DNA from: an uncultured Gammaproteobacteria bacterium | GTDB taxonomy: Bacteria > Pseudomonadota > Gammaproteobacteria > Pseudomonadales > Pseudohongiellaceae | Length of the DNA: 60,711 nucleotides | Direction: 5' to 3' | Assembly: GCA_903862645.1 (NCBI GenBank) | Contig: CAIOZF010000048.1 | Location: 1 to 60,711 of the forward strand | Shown: positions 45,436 through 57,682 of the stretch, in pieces | Numbering within the stretch: the first letter of the stretch is position 1 | Layout: the number at the start of each line of letters is the position of its first letter | The notes under the pieces: generated by a model | Database searches by the model: none | Told to the model about the DNA's origin: nothing | Seen by the model: only the letters and a program-made list of their open reading frames with translations | Translations under genes and position numbers: made by a program

Positions 45436-45504
45436 CTTTGCTCAGTCAAGCTAGAATCGTTGCTCAAATAAATTCCAGACGACAATGGAAAGGTAATAAG
45501 AAGA

Positions 45505-46983
45505 GTGAATTCGGTAAATTGGCAAAGTTGTTTGAGTTGTTTGAAAAATGAGCTACCGTCTCAGCAATTCAATACATGGATTAGACCTCTCCGTGCGGAA
45601 AGCTCAGCTAACGAGTTGAGACTATATGCTCCTAATCGATTTGTGCTGGATTGGGTTAAGGACAAGTTTCTGGATCGAATAATGGAGTTGCTTACAGAGA
45701 ACTCTCATGGAACGACAGTCGATGTTGTTTTAGAGATTGGCAGTCAGCGGTCTGCGCAACAGGTATCCGATTCCCCGTCCCCTGTCCAATCCAATCCAGC
45801 TCTGGGTTTCCGTGATGGAGCAGCAGAAATAACAGTAGAGAATTCCTCAAGGCAGATTGTCAGCTCCTCAGCACCTGAGCGGACGGCGAAACCATTAACA
45901 GGCAGTTTGATCAGACGCTCCTCTAGAAATATGGAGGTGATAATTGACGGCAAACTCAGTCATAAAGGCAGTTTGAACCCAGAGAATACTTTTGACAATT
46001 TTATAGAGGGGAAATCGAACCAACTAGCCCGGGCAGCGGCATTGCAGGTGGCTGAAAACCCAGGTGGCGCCTACAACCCACTTTTTATATATGGTGGAGT
46101 TGGGCTGGGGAAAACCCATCTGATGCACGCTATTGGTAACTATCTGGTGGCGAGAAAGCCGGATGCCAAAGTAGTCTATCTTCATTCCGAGACTTTCGTA
46201 GCGACCATGGTGACTGCGCTGCAATTGAATGCAATCAATGAATTCAAGCGCTACTACCGGTCCGTCGATGCGCTTTTGATCGATGATATACAATTCTTCG
46301 CGGGCAAAGAGCGATCGCAGGAGGAGTTTTTCCATACCTTTAATGCCTTGCTTGAGGGCGGTCAACAGATCATCTTAACAAGCGACAAATACCATAAAGA
46401 AATCAATGGGCTAGAGGAAAGGTTGAAGTCTCGGTTCGGCTGGGGCCTATCTGTAGCAGTAGAGCCCCCTGAGCTTGAGACTAGAGCGGCAATTCTGATA
46501 AAGAAAGCGGAACATAGTAATGTGGATCTGCCAAGTGATGCGGCGATGTTTATTGCCCAGCGGCTTCGCTCCCATGTGAGGGAGCTGGAGGGCGCTCTGA
46601 AAAAAGTAATTGTACATGCCAATTTTGTCGGCAGACCGATAGATCTTGAATTAGTGAAGGAGGCGCTTAAGGATCTCTTTGCACTTCATGACAAGTTGGT
46701 CACGATAGACAATATTCAAAGGTCTGTGGCGGAGTACTACAAGATCAAGATGTCCGATATGCTGTCCAAGCGCCGGAACCGTTCAGTGGCGCGTCCAAGG
46801 CAGGTAGCCATGTGTCTATCAAAGGAGTTGACCAACCATAGCCTCCCTGAGATTGGGGATGCATTTGGGGGGCGCGACCACACAACGGTTTTACATGCGT
46901 GTAAACAAGTAAAGAAATTGCGTCTTTCGTCTTCGGACATCTCAGAGGATTACAACAATCTATTGCGAGCACTAGCGACTTGA
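45505..46983 (+). CDS. dnaA: Chromosomal replication initiator DnaA
   Basis: A 492-residue AAA+ initiator. The start is GTG. Domain I ([20 protein letters not shown]) binds DnaB and is followed by a linker of about 90 residues, longer than in many relatives. Domain III has the Walker [19 protein letters not shown] and Walker [14 protein letters not shown]. Domain IV has the DnaA-box recognition block [20 protein letters not shown], then [16 protein letters not shown]. It melts the origin and loads the helicase. The first gene of the dnaA-dnaN-recF-gyrB unit. Confidence 0.98.
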   Translation: MNSVNWQSCLSCLKNELPSQQFNTWIRPLRAESSANELRLYAPNRFVLDWVKDKFLDRIMELLTENSHGTTVDVVLEIGSQRSAQQVSDSPSPVQSNPALGFRDGAAEITVENSSRQIVSSSAPERTAKPLTGSLIRRSSRNMEVIIDGKLSHKGSLNPENTFDNFIEGKSNQLARAAALQVAENPGGAYNPLFIYGGVGLGKTHLMHAIGNYLVARKPDAKVVYLHSETFVATMVTALQLNAINEFKRYYRSVDALLIDDIQFFAGKERSQEEFFHTFNALLEGGQQIILTSDKYHKEINGLEERLKSRFGWGLSVAVEPPELETRAAILIKKAEHSNVDLPSDAAMFIAQRLRSHVRELEGALKKVIVHANFVGRPIDLELVKEALKDLFALHDKLVTIDNIQRSVAEYYKIKMSDMLSKRRNRSVARPRQVAMCLSKELTNHSLPEIGDAFGGRDHTTVLHACKQVKKLRLSSSDISEDYNNLLRALAT

Positions 46984-47055
46984 GCTAATAAGCTATCGCG
47001 GTTCGGATTGGCGAATTCATTTCTTAAAAACTAAAAACGATCTGGTGAGTTAGTT

Positions 47056-48165
47056 ATGCATTTTGTGATTTCTAGGGAAGCCATACTTAAACCTCTGCAG
47101 CTTATTTCCGGTGTAGTGGAAAGACGGCAGACATTGCCGGTTTTATCCAACGTCTTGCTGTCGCTTGATTCCAGCTCGGTGCTGTCCATTACAGGGACTG
47201 ATCTTGAGGTTGAACTGATCGGTCGAGTTAACGTTGTGGGCGCGAATACACCCGGCGAAATCACCGTACCAGCACGCAAGCTCGTAGATATCTGTAAATC
47301 TCTTGGGGAAGATGCGAAGCTCGAGTTTTCGGTGGAAGACACCAAAATGGTGATCAAGTCGGGGCGTAGTCGTTTCAGTCTGGCGACATTGGCAGCCAGT
47401 GATTTCCCTAATACAGAGGAGGAGCCGGGCACTATTGAGCTGACACTTCTTCAGAAAGATCTGAAGGAGCTTTTGGATGGCACCGCTTTTGCGATGGCGC
47501 AGCAGGATGTTCGCTACTATCTTAACGGAATGCTCTTCGAATTAGCGAGCACCTATCTTCGAGTGGTCGCAACTGATGGCCATCGTTTGGCCATGCAAAC
47601 CTTGGCTATGCAAAATCCCGTGGACGCAGCTGTGCAGCTAATACTGCCGCGCAAGGGAGTTGTTGAGCTTGGAAGGCTATTGAGTGTTGAGCAGGACAGC
47701 GTTTCGATGGTTTTTGGTCGAAATCATGTGAGGGCTCGCACTAAAGATTTCACTTTTACCTCCAAACTTGTTGATGGGAAATTCCCGGATTATAACCGTG
47801 TGCTGCCCAAGGGTGGTGACAAAGTTGTGATCGGAGACAGGAATGAGCTCAAGCAGGCTTTTACTCGTACCTCGATTCTGTCCAATGAAAAATATCGAGG
47901 AGTCAGAATCCTGCTGGCGGATAGCGAAGTTAGAATCCTTGCTAACAACCCAGATCAGGAGGAAGCCGAAGAGTCTGTATCTGTGGATTATGAAGGCGAG
48001 TCGTTGGAGGTCGGTTTTAACGTTAGCTATCTCGTAGACGTCCTATCAGTTCTTGTATCTGAGCGGGTGAAAATTACGCTCTTGGATTCGAATAGCAGCG
48101 CATTGCTTGAAGCCGCGGAGGCTGTTGGGGATGCGCTTTATGTTGTCATGCCAATGCGTCTCTAG
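47056..48165 (+). CDS. dnaN: DNA polymerase III beta sliding clamp
   Basis: A 369-residue clamp of three similar domains, two of which are paired in the ring. MHFVISREAILKPLQLISGV is the canonical start, with a GGTGAG element just upstream; VERRQTLPVLSNVLL, ATDGHRLAMQTL and the C-terminal VMPMRL motif, whose final residues form the peptide-binding pocket, are all present. It tethers DNA polymerases and many repair proteins to DNA. It lies 72 bases after dnaA. Confidence 0.98.
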   Translation: MHFVISREAILKPLQLISGVVERRQTLPVLSNVLLSLDSSSVLSITGTDLEVELIGRVNVVGANTPGEITVPARKLVDICKSLGEDAKLEFSVEDTKMVIKSGRSRFSLATLAASDFPNTEEEPGTIELTLLQKDLKELLDGTAFAMAQQDVRYYLNGMLFELASTYLRVVATDGHRLAMQTLAMQNPVDAAVQLILPRKGVVELGRLLSVEQDSVSMVFGRNHVRARTKDFTFTSKLVDGKFPDYNRVLPKGGDKVVIGDRNELKQAFTRTSILSNEKYRGVRILLADSEVRILANNPDQEEAEESVSVDYEGESLEVGFNVSYLVDVLSVLVSERVKITLLDSNSSALLEAAEAVGDALYVVMPMRL

Positions 48166-48228
48166 TATGAAACATTGCACTCCCCCACTTCTCTGCCGCA
48201 TGTGCAGTCTCTGCAGTATTGAAGAGAT

Positions 48229-49311
48229 ATGGCAGTAATCTCTCGCCTTGACGTGCTGAATGTTCGAAATCTCTCGAGCGTTCAGCTGCTGCCTTCCGAA
48301 AAAATGAATGTAATCTACGGCGATAATGGCAGTGGGAAGACGAGCTTATTGGAGGCAATTTACTTGCTTGGCTTCGGGCGCTCGTTTCGTAGCCAGAAGC
48401 TCGACTCTATTATTCAAAACGACAAGGAAGAATGTATAGTTTTTTGTGATCTTGCTGAGGGCGCAGCGATTGGCCTGAGTAAGTCCCGGAGGCAGGGGCA
48501 TCAACTGCGTTTAATGGGAGAGAGGCAAAGGAATTGGGCCGATGCTGCGAGGCATCTTCCGGTTCAAATTCTCAATTCAGAAAGCTTTCTGCTTCTGGAG
48601 GGTAGCTCTAAGATCAGGAGACGGTACCTGGATTGGGGCGTGTTCCACGTGGAACATGATTTCGTTAATGCGTGGAGAGGCGCAGCCAAATGCCTTGCGC
48701 ACAGGAATCTCCTGCTCAAACAAAGAAGCCCAGACAGGGTGCAGTTGGCCGCATGGGACTACGAGCTTTGTCGCTTCTCTCAACATATAGATAGGTCGCG
48801 TAAGGAATATTTTGGATTGCTGTATCCTCTGCTGCTCCAAACGGTAGAGCGATTGGTAAGCATTACTGGCCTAAGCATAGCCTATGCTCGCGGGTGGGAT
48901 GACGGCGAAGAACTGGCTGCTTCGTTGCAGGCGGGGTTTGATAAAGATGTCAGATATGGAGCAACTCAGCTGGGGCCTCACCGTGCTGATATTCTGGTAA
49001 AGGTTGGTCGGGCTAGTGCTGTTGAGGTGCTGTCTAGGGGGCAGCAAAAGCTTCTTGTCAGTGCGATGAAGATTGCACAGGGCTATTTGCTGTCCAGGTG
49101 CAGCGGTGTGAAATGCGTCTATCTTCTTGACGATTTGCCATCTGAGCTGGATGCCGCCAACAGGCGTCGAGTGTGTGAGCTCCTTGATGAGCTAAATTGC
49201 CAGGTTTTCATGACCTGCGTAGAAGAGCATGATCTGGAGAAATCTTGGCCGCCAGGCTTAATGCCAAGAAAGTTCCACGTGGAACATGGTAAAATATGCG
49301 AAGTAGTTTAG
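48229..49311 (+). CDS. recF: DNA replication and repair protein RecF
   Basis: A 360-residue SMC-like ATPase that with RecO and RecR loads RecA at gaps. Walker A is GDNGSGKTSLLEAI, the signature LSRGQQKLLVSAMKIAQGYL and Walker B VYLLDDLPSELD. Unusually, two parS-type palindromes lie inside the coding sequence, and both are read in the same frame, giving FHVEH at residues 139-143 and again at 349-353, close to the C-terminus. It lies 63 bases after dnaN and 138 before gyrB. Confidence 0.97.
   Translation: MAVISRLDVLNVRNLSSVQLLPSEKMNVIYGDNGSGKTSLLEAIYLLGFGRSFRSQKLDSIIQNDKEECIVFCDLAEGAAIGLSKSRRQGHQLRLMGERQRNWADAARHLPVQILNSESFLLLEGSSKIRRRYLDWGVFHVEHDFVNAWRGAAKCLAHRNLLLKQRSPDRVQLAAWDYELCRFSQHIDRSRKEYFGLLYPLLLQTVERLVSITGLSIAYARGWDDGEELAASLQAGFDKDVRYGATQLGPHRADILVKVGRASAVEVLSRGQQKLLVSAMKIAQGYLLSRCSGVKCVYLLDDLPSELDAANRRRVCELLDELNCQVFMTCVEEHDLEKSWPPGLMPRKFHVEHGKICEVV
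48641..48656. promoter_or_regulatory. parS centromere site 1
   Basis: TGTTCCACGTGGAACA is a perfect 16-bp palindrome and matches the ParB-binding parS sequence known from Pseudomonas. It lies within recF, about 3 kb from the dnaA start; parAB are encoded on the other side of the origin. Confidence 0.93.
49271..49286. promoter_or_regulatory. parS centromere site 2
   Basis: AGTTCCACGTGGAACA matches parS in 15 of 16 positions, with the 14-bp core GTTCCACGTGGAAC intact. It lies near the 3' end of recF, 630 bases from site 1. Confidence 0.9.
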
Positions 49312-51873
<2,562 letters not shown>

Positions 51874-51880
51874 CAACATG

Positions 51881-52639
51881 TTATAATTTCACTGACAGTT
51901 CCGAGGCAAGGTCATCACCAAAAATGATGGCCTTGTTTGCTTCGACCCAGGCAGAAAAGGCATCAGTCACTTCTGTGGAGGTTTTACCCTCAACCTCCAA
52001 AACCTGACCAATTTTGACCTTGATGACACCTGGTTGCTTCACGATCGTGCGGGCTGGCCAACAGACACCAGCGTTGTGAATGACTGGCAGTACTGGCGCA
52101 TTAGCGGTGACCGCCAGCTTGGCGCCACCTCTCGAAAACTCTTTGATCGTTCCTGCAGGGCTGCGTGTGCCCTCAGGAAAAATCACTACCGACATGCCCT
52201 CCCCCAAGCGAGCCTTCCCTTGAAGCAGCAATGACCTTCCCGCCTCTCTGGGTTTACTCCTATCGATGGCGATTGGTTTTTGAAGACTCATGGCCCAACC
52301 CCAGAACGGGATCTTCAATAGTTCTTTCTTGAGAATCGGGCAAACGGGGGACATTGCGTAATAAAGGAAAATCGTCTCCCAGGCGCTTTGATGTGTGCTA
52401 AGGACAACAACAGGGTGATTCGGAATATTCTCCATTCCTTCAATTTCATATCTGATCCCGCAGGTAATACGTAACCAGAACAAAACGAAGCGACACCAGG
52501 TGGAATAGAGCGAGAATCGTTTTCTCGCGGGCAGCAGAAAGAATACCGTCATACTAAGCAGCGATGTCAATAAAGTGGCTGCAAAATAGCCAATGTAGAA
52601 AATAAGCGAGCGAACAACTAGGAGAGAGTGCTTCAGCAT
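51881..52639 (-). CDS. plsC: 1-acyl-sn-glycerol-3-phosphate acyltransferase (PlsC family)
   Basis: About 252 residues from the Met at 52639, which sits just before the first membrane span (SLIFYIGYFAATLLTSLLSM) as in family members; the frame is open to 52753, overlapping gmhB, but the extra residues look unrelated. The acyltransferase box is STHQSAWETIFL, with Glu in place of the more common Asp (a known variant in this subgroup), followed by IAIDRSKPREAGRSL and VIFPEGTRSPAGT. It makes phosphatidic acid in the inner membrane. Equivalent position to the acyltransferase downstream of gyrB in Pseudomonas. Confidence 0.9.
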   Translation of the reverse strand: MLKHSLLVVRSLIFYIGYFAATLLTSLLSMTVFFLLPARKRFSLYSTWCRFVLFWLRITCGIRYEIEGMENIPNHPVVVLSTHQSAWETIFLYYAMSPVCPILKKELLKIPFWGWAMSLQKPIAIDRSKPREAGRSLLLQGKARLGEGMSVVIFPEGTRSPAGTIKEFSRGGAKLAVTANAPVLPVIHNAGVCWPARTIVKQPGVIKVKIGQVLEVEGKTSTEVTDAFSAWVEANKAIIFGDDLASELSVKL

Positions 52640-52715
52640 GTGGGGTAAATGTCTGTAGATGGAAGAGTATCCGTAGCCATAATTAAGCAGGCGCGGCACT
52701 TGATAATCATGAGAG

Positions 52716-53270
52716 TCAAGAGAAGATCTCTTTCTTAAGTAAGTTCTCAGCAAAGTCTTTCAGCGAATCAAAGATCTCAACTCCAGCAAGTTCGGCTGCG
52801 CTGATCTCAGCCAGGGTTGCCACTCCCTTCCCTGTTTTTACCAGGATTGGGCAGCACCCGGCCAACTTGGCGACCAGGATGTCCTTCGATGTGTCTCCCA
52901 CGAAAGGGGCGCCCTCCACGGAGGTTCCGAACTCGGTTTCGATCTGTTTGATAAGGCCGAGTTCCGGTTTGCGGCATTCGCAGCCCTCCTCCGGTCCGTG
53001 AGGGCAGAAGAACACGCCACTGATATGACCGCCAATCTCCTCGACCAGCAAACTCATCTTCTGGTGCATGGCGGCAAGCTCATGCTCATCGAAGTACTTG
53101 CGAGCGATTCCCGACTGATTGGTGGCGACCACAATAGTGTAACCGGCAGCGCTCAGTGCTGCGATCGCCTCAATGCTGCCGGGTATGGGAATCCATTCAT
53201 CGACAGACTTGATGTAGTCGTCCGAATCCTCATTAATGACGCCGTCCCTGTCGAGGATAATCAGTTTCAC
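52716..53270 (-). CDS. gmhB: D-glycero-beta-D-manno-heptose-1,7-bisphosphate 7-phosphatase
   Basis: A 184-residue HAD-family phosphatase in the ADP-heptose pathway of lipopolysaccharide core synthesis. The nucleophile motif is LIILDRDGVINEDSDDYI; ATNQSGIARKYF is motif II; the zinc-binding loop is FFCPHGPEEGCECRKPE; and PFVGDTSKDILVAKLAG carries the last acidic motif. It lies 28 bases after glyS and before plsC. Confidence 0.94.
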   Translation of the reverse strand: MKLIILDRDGVINEDSDDYIKSVDEWIPIPGSIEAIAALSAAGYTIVVATNQSGIARKYFDEHELAAMHQKMSLLVEEIGGHISGVFFCPHGPEEGCECRKPELGLIKQIETEFGTSVEGAPFVGDTSKDILVAKLAGCCPILVKTGKGVATLAEISAAELAGVEIFDSLKDFAENLLKKEIFS

Positions 53271-53298
53271 TCTTTCGCGCTCCGGAAGGATAACTGGC

Positions 53299-55374
53299 TC
53301 AGCTGCTTTGTAAGTGAGAAATGTCGGCTACTTCCAGAAAAAGGCCGCGAAGTGCTCGCAACAAGGCAATGCGGTTGTTACGGATAAGGGGATCATCATC
53401 CATTACCAGCACACTGTCGAAGAAACCGTCGATGGCACTCTTGCACCCCGCCAGACTCTCAAGTCCACGGGTATATTCACGAGCAGCGAACAGTGGGGTC
53501 ACCACGGCCGTCTGTTCTTCAAGGACGCGAGCAAGATGGCGCTCTGCCTCTTCTTTAAAGAGGCCTCGCTGGACCGACTGCCCTTCAGCAGCCTGAACCT
53601 CTTTCGCCAAGATATTGGACACACGCTTGTTGGCGGATGCGAGCGATTGCGCTTCTGGCAATCGGCTGAAATGGTGCACGGCACGCACTCTCAGATTGAA
53701 GTCCAGGGGCTTGGTCGGTCGCAAAACGAAAACGGATTGGAATACTTCTGCACTGATGCCCTCAGCCTGATACCAAGCTTTGAAGCGATCAAGTAAGAAC
53801 TCGAATACGTGATTGTCGAGACCCGGTTTCAGCGTCAAACTGCTGAAATTGGCACAGGCGAAGCGAATGCTCTTGAGAATATCCAGATCCAGATCTTTCT
53901 CTACGATAATGCGCAGAACACCGAGCGCGGCACGGCGCAGAGCGAACGGATCCTTCGAGCCGGTCGGCGGTTGCCCGATTGCGAACAGCCCAACAATGGT
54001 GTCTACCTTGTCAGCTATTGCGAGAACAGCGCCTGTCAGTGTTGTAGGAAGCTGGTCGCCCGAGAAGCGTGGCATGTACTGTTCATTCAATGCACTGGCA
54101 ACTTCAGTGGGCTCTTTGTCGTGCAAGGCGTAGTAATAGCCAACAATGCCCTGTAGCTCAGCGAACTCTGACACCATGTTGGTAACGAGATCGCATTTAG
54201 ACAGCAATGCTGCGCGTTCACACCAACTTTTGTTGGCGGATAACTCTGTTGCGATGAATCCAGCTAGTGCAGATACTCGAACTGATTTATCGTAGACTGT
54301 GCCCAACTCCTGTTGAAAGACTATGGTTTTCAGTTGCTCCAGTCGCGAGGAAAGCGAGTGCTTACGGTCTGTGTCAAAGAAGAACCTAGCGTCTGCAAGC
54401 CGGGGACGAATAACTCGCTCATTGCCCGCAACAACCTGAGCAGGGTCGAGACTCTCGATGTTACTGACTGTAATGAAATTGGGCAGCAGGTTACCTTGCT
54501 GGTCCAGAAGGTAGAAACATTTCTGGTGCGACTTCATGGACGAAATCAACGCCTCTCGAGGTACCGAAAGGAAATGCGCATCGAACTTGCCTGTGAGCGC
54601 AACAGGCCACTCAACAAGACTTGTCACCTCTTCCAGTAAGTCCTCTTCGATGACGACGCGCGCCCCAAGTTTTTCTCCTTCGGTATTTACCAACCTGCGG
54701 ATAATGCCCTTGCGTTTCTCGTAGTCCGCCACCACTCGTGCATCAGCGAGCTTTGACTCGTACTCATTTGCGGAATTAAGTGAGATAGCCTGATTGTGCT
54801 GGAACCGGTGGCCCCGCGTCTTATTGCCGGAATTGATCCCTAGTATAGAGGCGGGAACTACTTCCCCACCAAAGATCATCACTACCCAATGTACGGGCCT
54901 GACGAATTCCTCGCGGCTACTTCCCCAGCGCATTTTCTTGGGTATCGGTAATGCAGCAAGAGAGCGAGTCACAATGTCAGCTAATAAATGACGAGTTTCT
55001 CCACCTTTGACGACGGACTGGAAAACGAGTTTCACGATTCCGTCCTTCTCAACACTGCTAAGGGTCTCGAGTGCAACACCACATGAGCGTGCAAACCCGG
55101 ATGCCGCTGGGGTTGGTTTGCCATCGTTATCATAGGAGGCTGATACTGCAGGACCAACTCGCTCCATGGCTTTGTCGGCCTGGTGTTCCTGCAAGCCTTT
55201 GACGATGACGGCCAGGCGACGCGGGGTGGCAAACGATGTCATCGCTTCAAAGCGAAGGTCGGCATTTTCCAGCGCGGTACGAATACCTGCGGCAAAAGAC
55301 TCTGACAATATTCTCAATGCCTTGGGAGGGAGTTCACCCGTTCCTATTTCGACCAAAAAATCTTTTGTTGCCAT
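53299..55374 (-). CDS. glyS: Glycyl-tRNA synthetase beta subunit
   Basis: A 691-residue subunit of the alpha2beta2-type enzyme. The N-terminus ATKDFLVEIGTGELPPKAL is canonical. RLADARFFFDTDRKHSL and the HD-domain-like FSGDQLPTTLTGAVLAIADK (with a DKVDTIVG continuation) are also present. The C-terminal anticodon-binding part is helical. The gene is read after glyQ and separated by 20 bases. Confidence 0.96.
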   Translation of the reverse strand: MATKDFLVEIGTGELPPKALRILSESFAAGIRTALENADLRFEAMTSFATPRRLAVIVKGLQEHQADKAMERVGPAVSASYDNDGKPTPAASGFARSCGVALETLSSVEKDGIVKLVFQSVVKGGETRHLLADIVTRSLAALPIPKKMRWGSSREEFVRPVHWVVMIFGGEVVPASILGINSGNKTRGHRFQHNQAISLNSANEYESKLADARVVADYEKRKGIIRRLVNTEGEKLGARVVIEEDLLEEVTSLVEWPVALTGKFDAHFLSVPREALISSMKSHQKCFYLLDQQGNLLPNFITVSNIESLDPAQVVAGNERVIRPRLADARFFFDTDRKHSLSSRLEQLKTIVFQQELGTVYDKSVRVSALAGFIATELSANKSWCERAALLSKCDLVTNMVSEFAELQGIVGYYYALHDKEPTEVASALNEQYMPRFSGDQLPTTLTGAVLAIADKVDTIVGLFAIGQPPTGSKDPFALRRAALGVLRIIVEKDLDLDILKSIRFACANFSSLTLKPGLDNHVFEFLLDRFKAWYQAEGISAEVFQSVFVLRPTKPLDFNLRVRAVHHFSRLPEAQSLASANKRVSNILAKEVQAAEGQSVQRGLFKEEAERHLARVLEEQTAVVTPLFAAREYTRGLESLAGCKSAIDGFFDSVLVMDDDPLIRNNRIALLRALRGLFLEVADISHLQSS

Positions 55375-55394
55375 GGTGTCCTGCGATGGAATTG

Positions 55395-56333
55395 TTATTT
55401 GTCCAGATACTGCCTGCGCAGATCCTCGGGAGCCAGAGGGAAGCCCAGTGCCTTGCGGCTTTCATAATAGGCCTCGGCTACTAAACGGGATAATGCACGC
55501 ACTCTGAGAATATAGCGTTGGCGTTCGGTCACGGAAATCGCATGACGCGCATCCAGCAGGTTGAAATAATGTGATGCCTTCAGGACCTGCTCGTACGCGG
55601 GTAACGCCAGCCCTTTTTCAATCAGGTACTGACACTGCTGCTCGCAGTCATTGAAGTTCCTGAACAGCGTGTCGACATTGGCGTGTTCAAAATTGTAGGC
55701 CGACATCTCGACCTCGTTCTGATGGAAAACATCACCGTAGGTCACGACACCGTTTGGCCCCTTGGCCCAAACAATGTCATAGATGCTGTCCACGCCCTGC
55801 AGGTACATGGCGATGCGCTCGATTCCGTAAGTGATCTCGCCGCTGACTGGGTGGCATTCGAGGCCACCCACTTGTTGGAAATAGGTAAATTGAGTCACCT
55901 CCATGCCGTTCAACCAGACTTCCCAGCCAAGTCCCCAAGCCCCTAGGGTCGGCGATTCCCAGTTGTCTTCAACGAATCGTATGTCGTGAATACGGGTATC
56001 AACACCCAGACTGGCAAGTGACTCGAGGTACAGCTCCTGAATGTCGGGAGGCGAAGGCTTCAAGATTACCTGAAACTGATAATAATGCTGCAGGCGGTTG
56101 GGGTTCTCTCCGTAACGTCCGTCAGCAGGTCGACGACTCGGTTGTACGTAAGCCGTATGCCAGCTTTCGGGTCCAATTGCGCGCAGAAAAGTCGCGGGAT
56201 GAAAGGTCCCTGCCCCAACTTCCATATCAAGAGGCTGCATGAGGACACAACCCTTGTTTGCCCAGAATTGTTGAAGAGCAAGAATGAGACCCTGAAAGGT
56301 CCCAAGGTCGGGCTGCGGGGCTGAGGCGGACAA
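55395..56333 (-). CDS. glyQ: Glycyl-tRNA synthetase alpha subunit
   Basis: A 312-residue class II catalytic subunit. Blocks: [60 protein letters not shown], and [20 protein letters not shown]-type sequence near the middle. It aminoacylates tRNA-Gly together with GlyS. It is the first gene of the leftward glyQ-glyS-gmhB-plsC group. Confidence 0.97.
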   Translation of the reverse strand: MSASAPQPDLGTFQGLILALQQFWANKGCVLMQPLDMEVGAGTFHPATFLRAIGPESWHTAYVQPSRRPADGRYGENPNRLQHYYQFQVILKPSPPDIQELYLESLASLGVDTRIHDIRFVEDNWESPTLGAWGLGWEVWLNGMEVTQFTYFQQVGGLECHPVSGEITYGIERIAMYLQGVDSIYDIVWAKGPNGVVTYGDVFHQNEVEMSAYNFEHANVDTLFRNFNDCEQQCQYLIEKGLALPAYEQVLKASHYFNLLDARHAISVTERQRYILRVRALSRLVAEAYYESRKALGFPLAPEDLRRQYLDK

Positions 56334-56560
56334 GAGTAACTCCCTTGGTCTGATTTTTAAGAGCTGACAATTATCCTTGATTCGTCGGTCAATATCTATA
56401 CTCGAACTGCCGCCAAGCCTTGGGGGCTGGCGTTTTGCTGCCGCGTATTGCCTGGGTTAGAATCGACTGCCGCAATGTTGTGTCGTAACTAGAGTGGACG
56501 CGATATCGTGAGCAATTTTCCAGCATAATCCGGCCAACGGTCAGGAGTTAGACTATCCAA
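56334..56560. other. Divergent intergenic region glyQ / acyltransferase
   Basis: 227 bases that must contain both leftward and rightward promoters. I see no tRNA, no small gene and no convincing promoter pair. An AGGAG element (56543) lies 14 bases before the GTG of the acyltransferase gene. Confidence 0.4.
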
Positions 56561-57448
56561 GTGCTCAAAGTACTTTTCGTTAAAGCGCTCCTGCGCATCT
56601 CTTCCTGGCTACCGCTCAGTGTGAACCAGATGCTCGGCTCCCTCATTGGGATATTCGCGTATGCTTTTTCGTCTGACTCACGAAAGGTCACCCAAACCAA
56701 TCTCAGGCTGTGCTTTCCGGAACTAAATGATACCGAAATACGCTCACTGACATGGGACAGTCTTATCGAAACAGGTAAGACTGGCTGTGAGTTCGGGTAT
56801 ATCTGGCATGCGCCTCTGAAAAAAGTACTTTCTATAATTCTTCGCGTATCTGGCCAGGAGATTTTGAACAGTGCTCTTGCTGCAAAAAAAGGGGTCATTG
56901 TCCTCGCGCCGCATTTAGGTAGTTGGGAGGCGTGTGGCCCGTTCCTCACCAACTGCGCCCCAACCACTTTTCTTTACAAACCTCCGAAACTAGTCGGCTT
57001 TGAGGAATCGATGGTGGCTTTTCGAAGTCGCGGCAACGCCAGTCTTGCTCCGACTAACAGGAAGGGTATTGCGATGTTGATCAAAGCACTGGAGCGAGGC
57101 GAGATAGTCGGTATCCTTCCGGACCAAGAGCCGAATGAGGAAGGAGGGGTCTTTGCTCCGTTCTTCGGAGTCAGCGCATTGACGATGACTTTAATCTCTA
57201 GATTAGCGGCAAAGACGGGGGCAACTGTGGTAACCATTTTTGCCAAACGGCTGTCGCAAGGGGAAGGGTTCGAAATTATTTTTGGCGCTGCCCGCCCGGG
57301 TGTTGATATTGAGGACCCGATCGTTGCCGCCGCCGCCTTGAATCTATCGATTGAGGACTGTGTCAGGCAGGCGCCCAGTCAGTACCAATGGGAATACAGG
57401 CGTTTCAAGCGACAACCCGATAACACCAAGAATGCGCTTTATCGTTAG
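56561..57448 (+). CDS. LpxL/HtrB-family lipid A acyltransferase
   Basis: A 295-residue inner-membrane acyltransferase. The HX4E motif is VLAPHLGSWEACGPF (about residue 113), followed by LYKPPKLVGFEESM and GIAMLIKALERGEIVGILPD with DQEPNEEGGVFAPFFG, all typical of the LpxL/LpxM group, which adds secondary fatty acids to lipid A. The same position (between glyQ and trkA) holds a laurate or 2-hydroxylaurate transferase gene in Pseudomonas. The start is GTG; in-frame stops close the frame upstream. The acyl chain specificity cannot be told. Confidence 0.88.
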   Translation: MLKVLFVKALLRISSWLPLSVNQMLGSLIGIFAYAFSSDSRKVTQTNLRLCFPELNDTEIRSLTWDSLIETGKTGCEFGYIWHAPLKKVLSIILRVSGQEILNSALAAKKGVIVLAPHLGSWEACGPFLTNCAPTTFLYKPPKLVGFEESMVAFRSRGNASLAPTNRKGIAMLIKALERGEIVGILPDQEPNEEGGVFAPFFGVSALTMTLISRLAAKTGATVVTIFAKRLSQGEGFEIIFGAARPGVDIEDPIVAAAALNLSIEDCVRQAPSQYQWEYRRFKRQPDNTKNALYR

Positions 57449-57609
57449 CGGCGCCAGAGCATCGGCAGGCAAAGTAGCAACAAAGGGAATATATCCAGTC
57501 GTCCCAATAAGATGGCAAAACAAAGTATCCATGAGTCACTGGTTATAATTTTGCGACACCCCGCCCACCCATTGAAGTTGGTGTCTAAAAAACGATGGAT
57601 TCGGGCGCC
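57445..57609 (-). pseudogene. C-terminal remnant of a TrkH potassium transporter gene
   Basis: The minus-strand frame ends with LLGRLDIFPLLLLCLPMLW then RR and a stop, which is the C-terminal signature of TrkH (usually LLGRLEIFTLLVLFTPAFW). Only about 33 codons resemble TrkH (from about 57543). Further upstream the frame is unrelated and closed by a stop at 57610. In many gammaproteobacteria trkH follows trkA, as here, so a deletion has removed nearly the whole gene. The stop overlaps by a few bases the end of the convergent acyltransferase gene. Confidence 0.75.
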
Positions 57610-57682
57610 TCATTGAGCCCCACAATGGCAATCGGGAAGTGCCTACGTCGAATAGCTTAAAAACATTCGCTTCCAGGTCTTG

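Larger units (their letters stand above)
45103..45504. other. oriC: Putative replication origin region (rpmH-dnaA intergenic)
   Basis: 402 bases between divergent rpmH and dnaA, the place of oriC in Pseudomonas. It contains two perfect DnaA boxes in opposite orientation (45288 and 45427), an AT-rich GATCTAGATAATAAATTT segment near 45127, a CGGTT-CGA-AACCG palindrome (45147-45159), a longer inverted repeat (45169-45209), and AT-rich sequence around 45370-45395. Gene orientation switches here, as expected for bidirectional replication. Fewer boxes are obvious than in the Pseudomonas origin, so weaker ones may be hidden. Confidence 0.7.
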
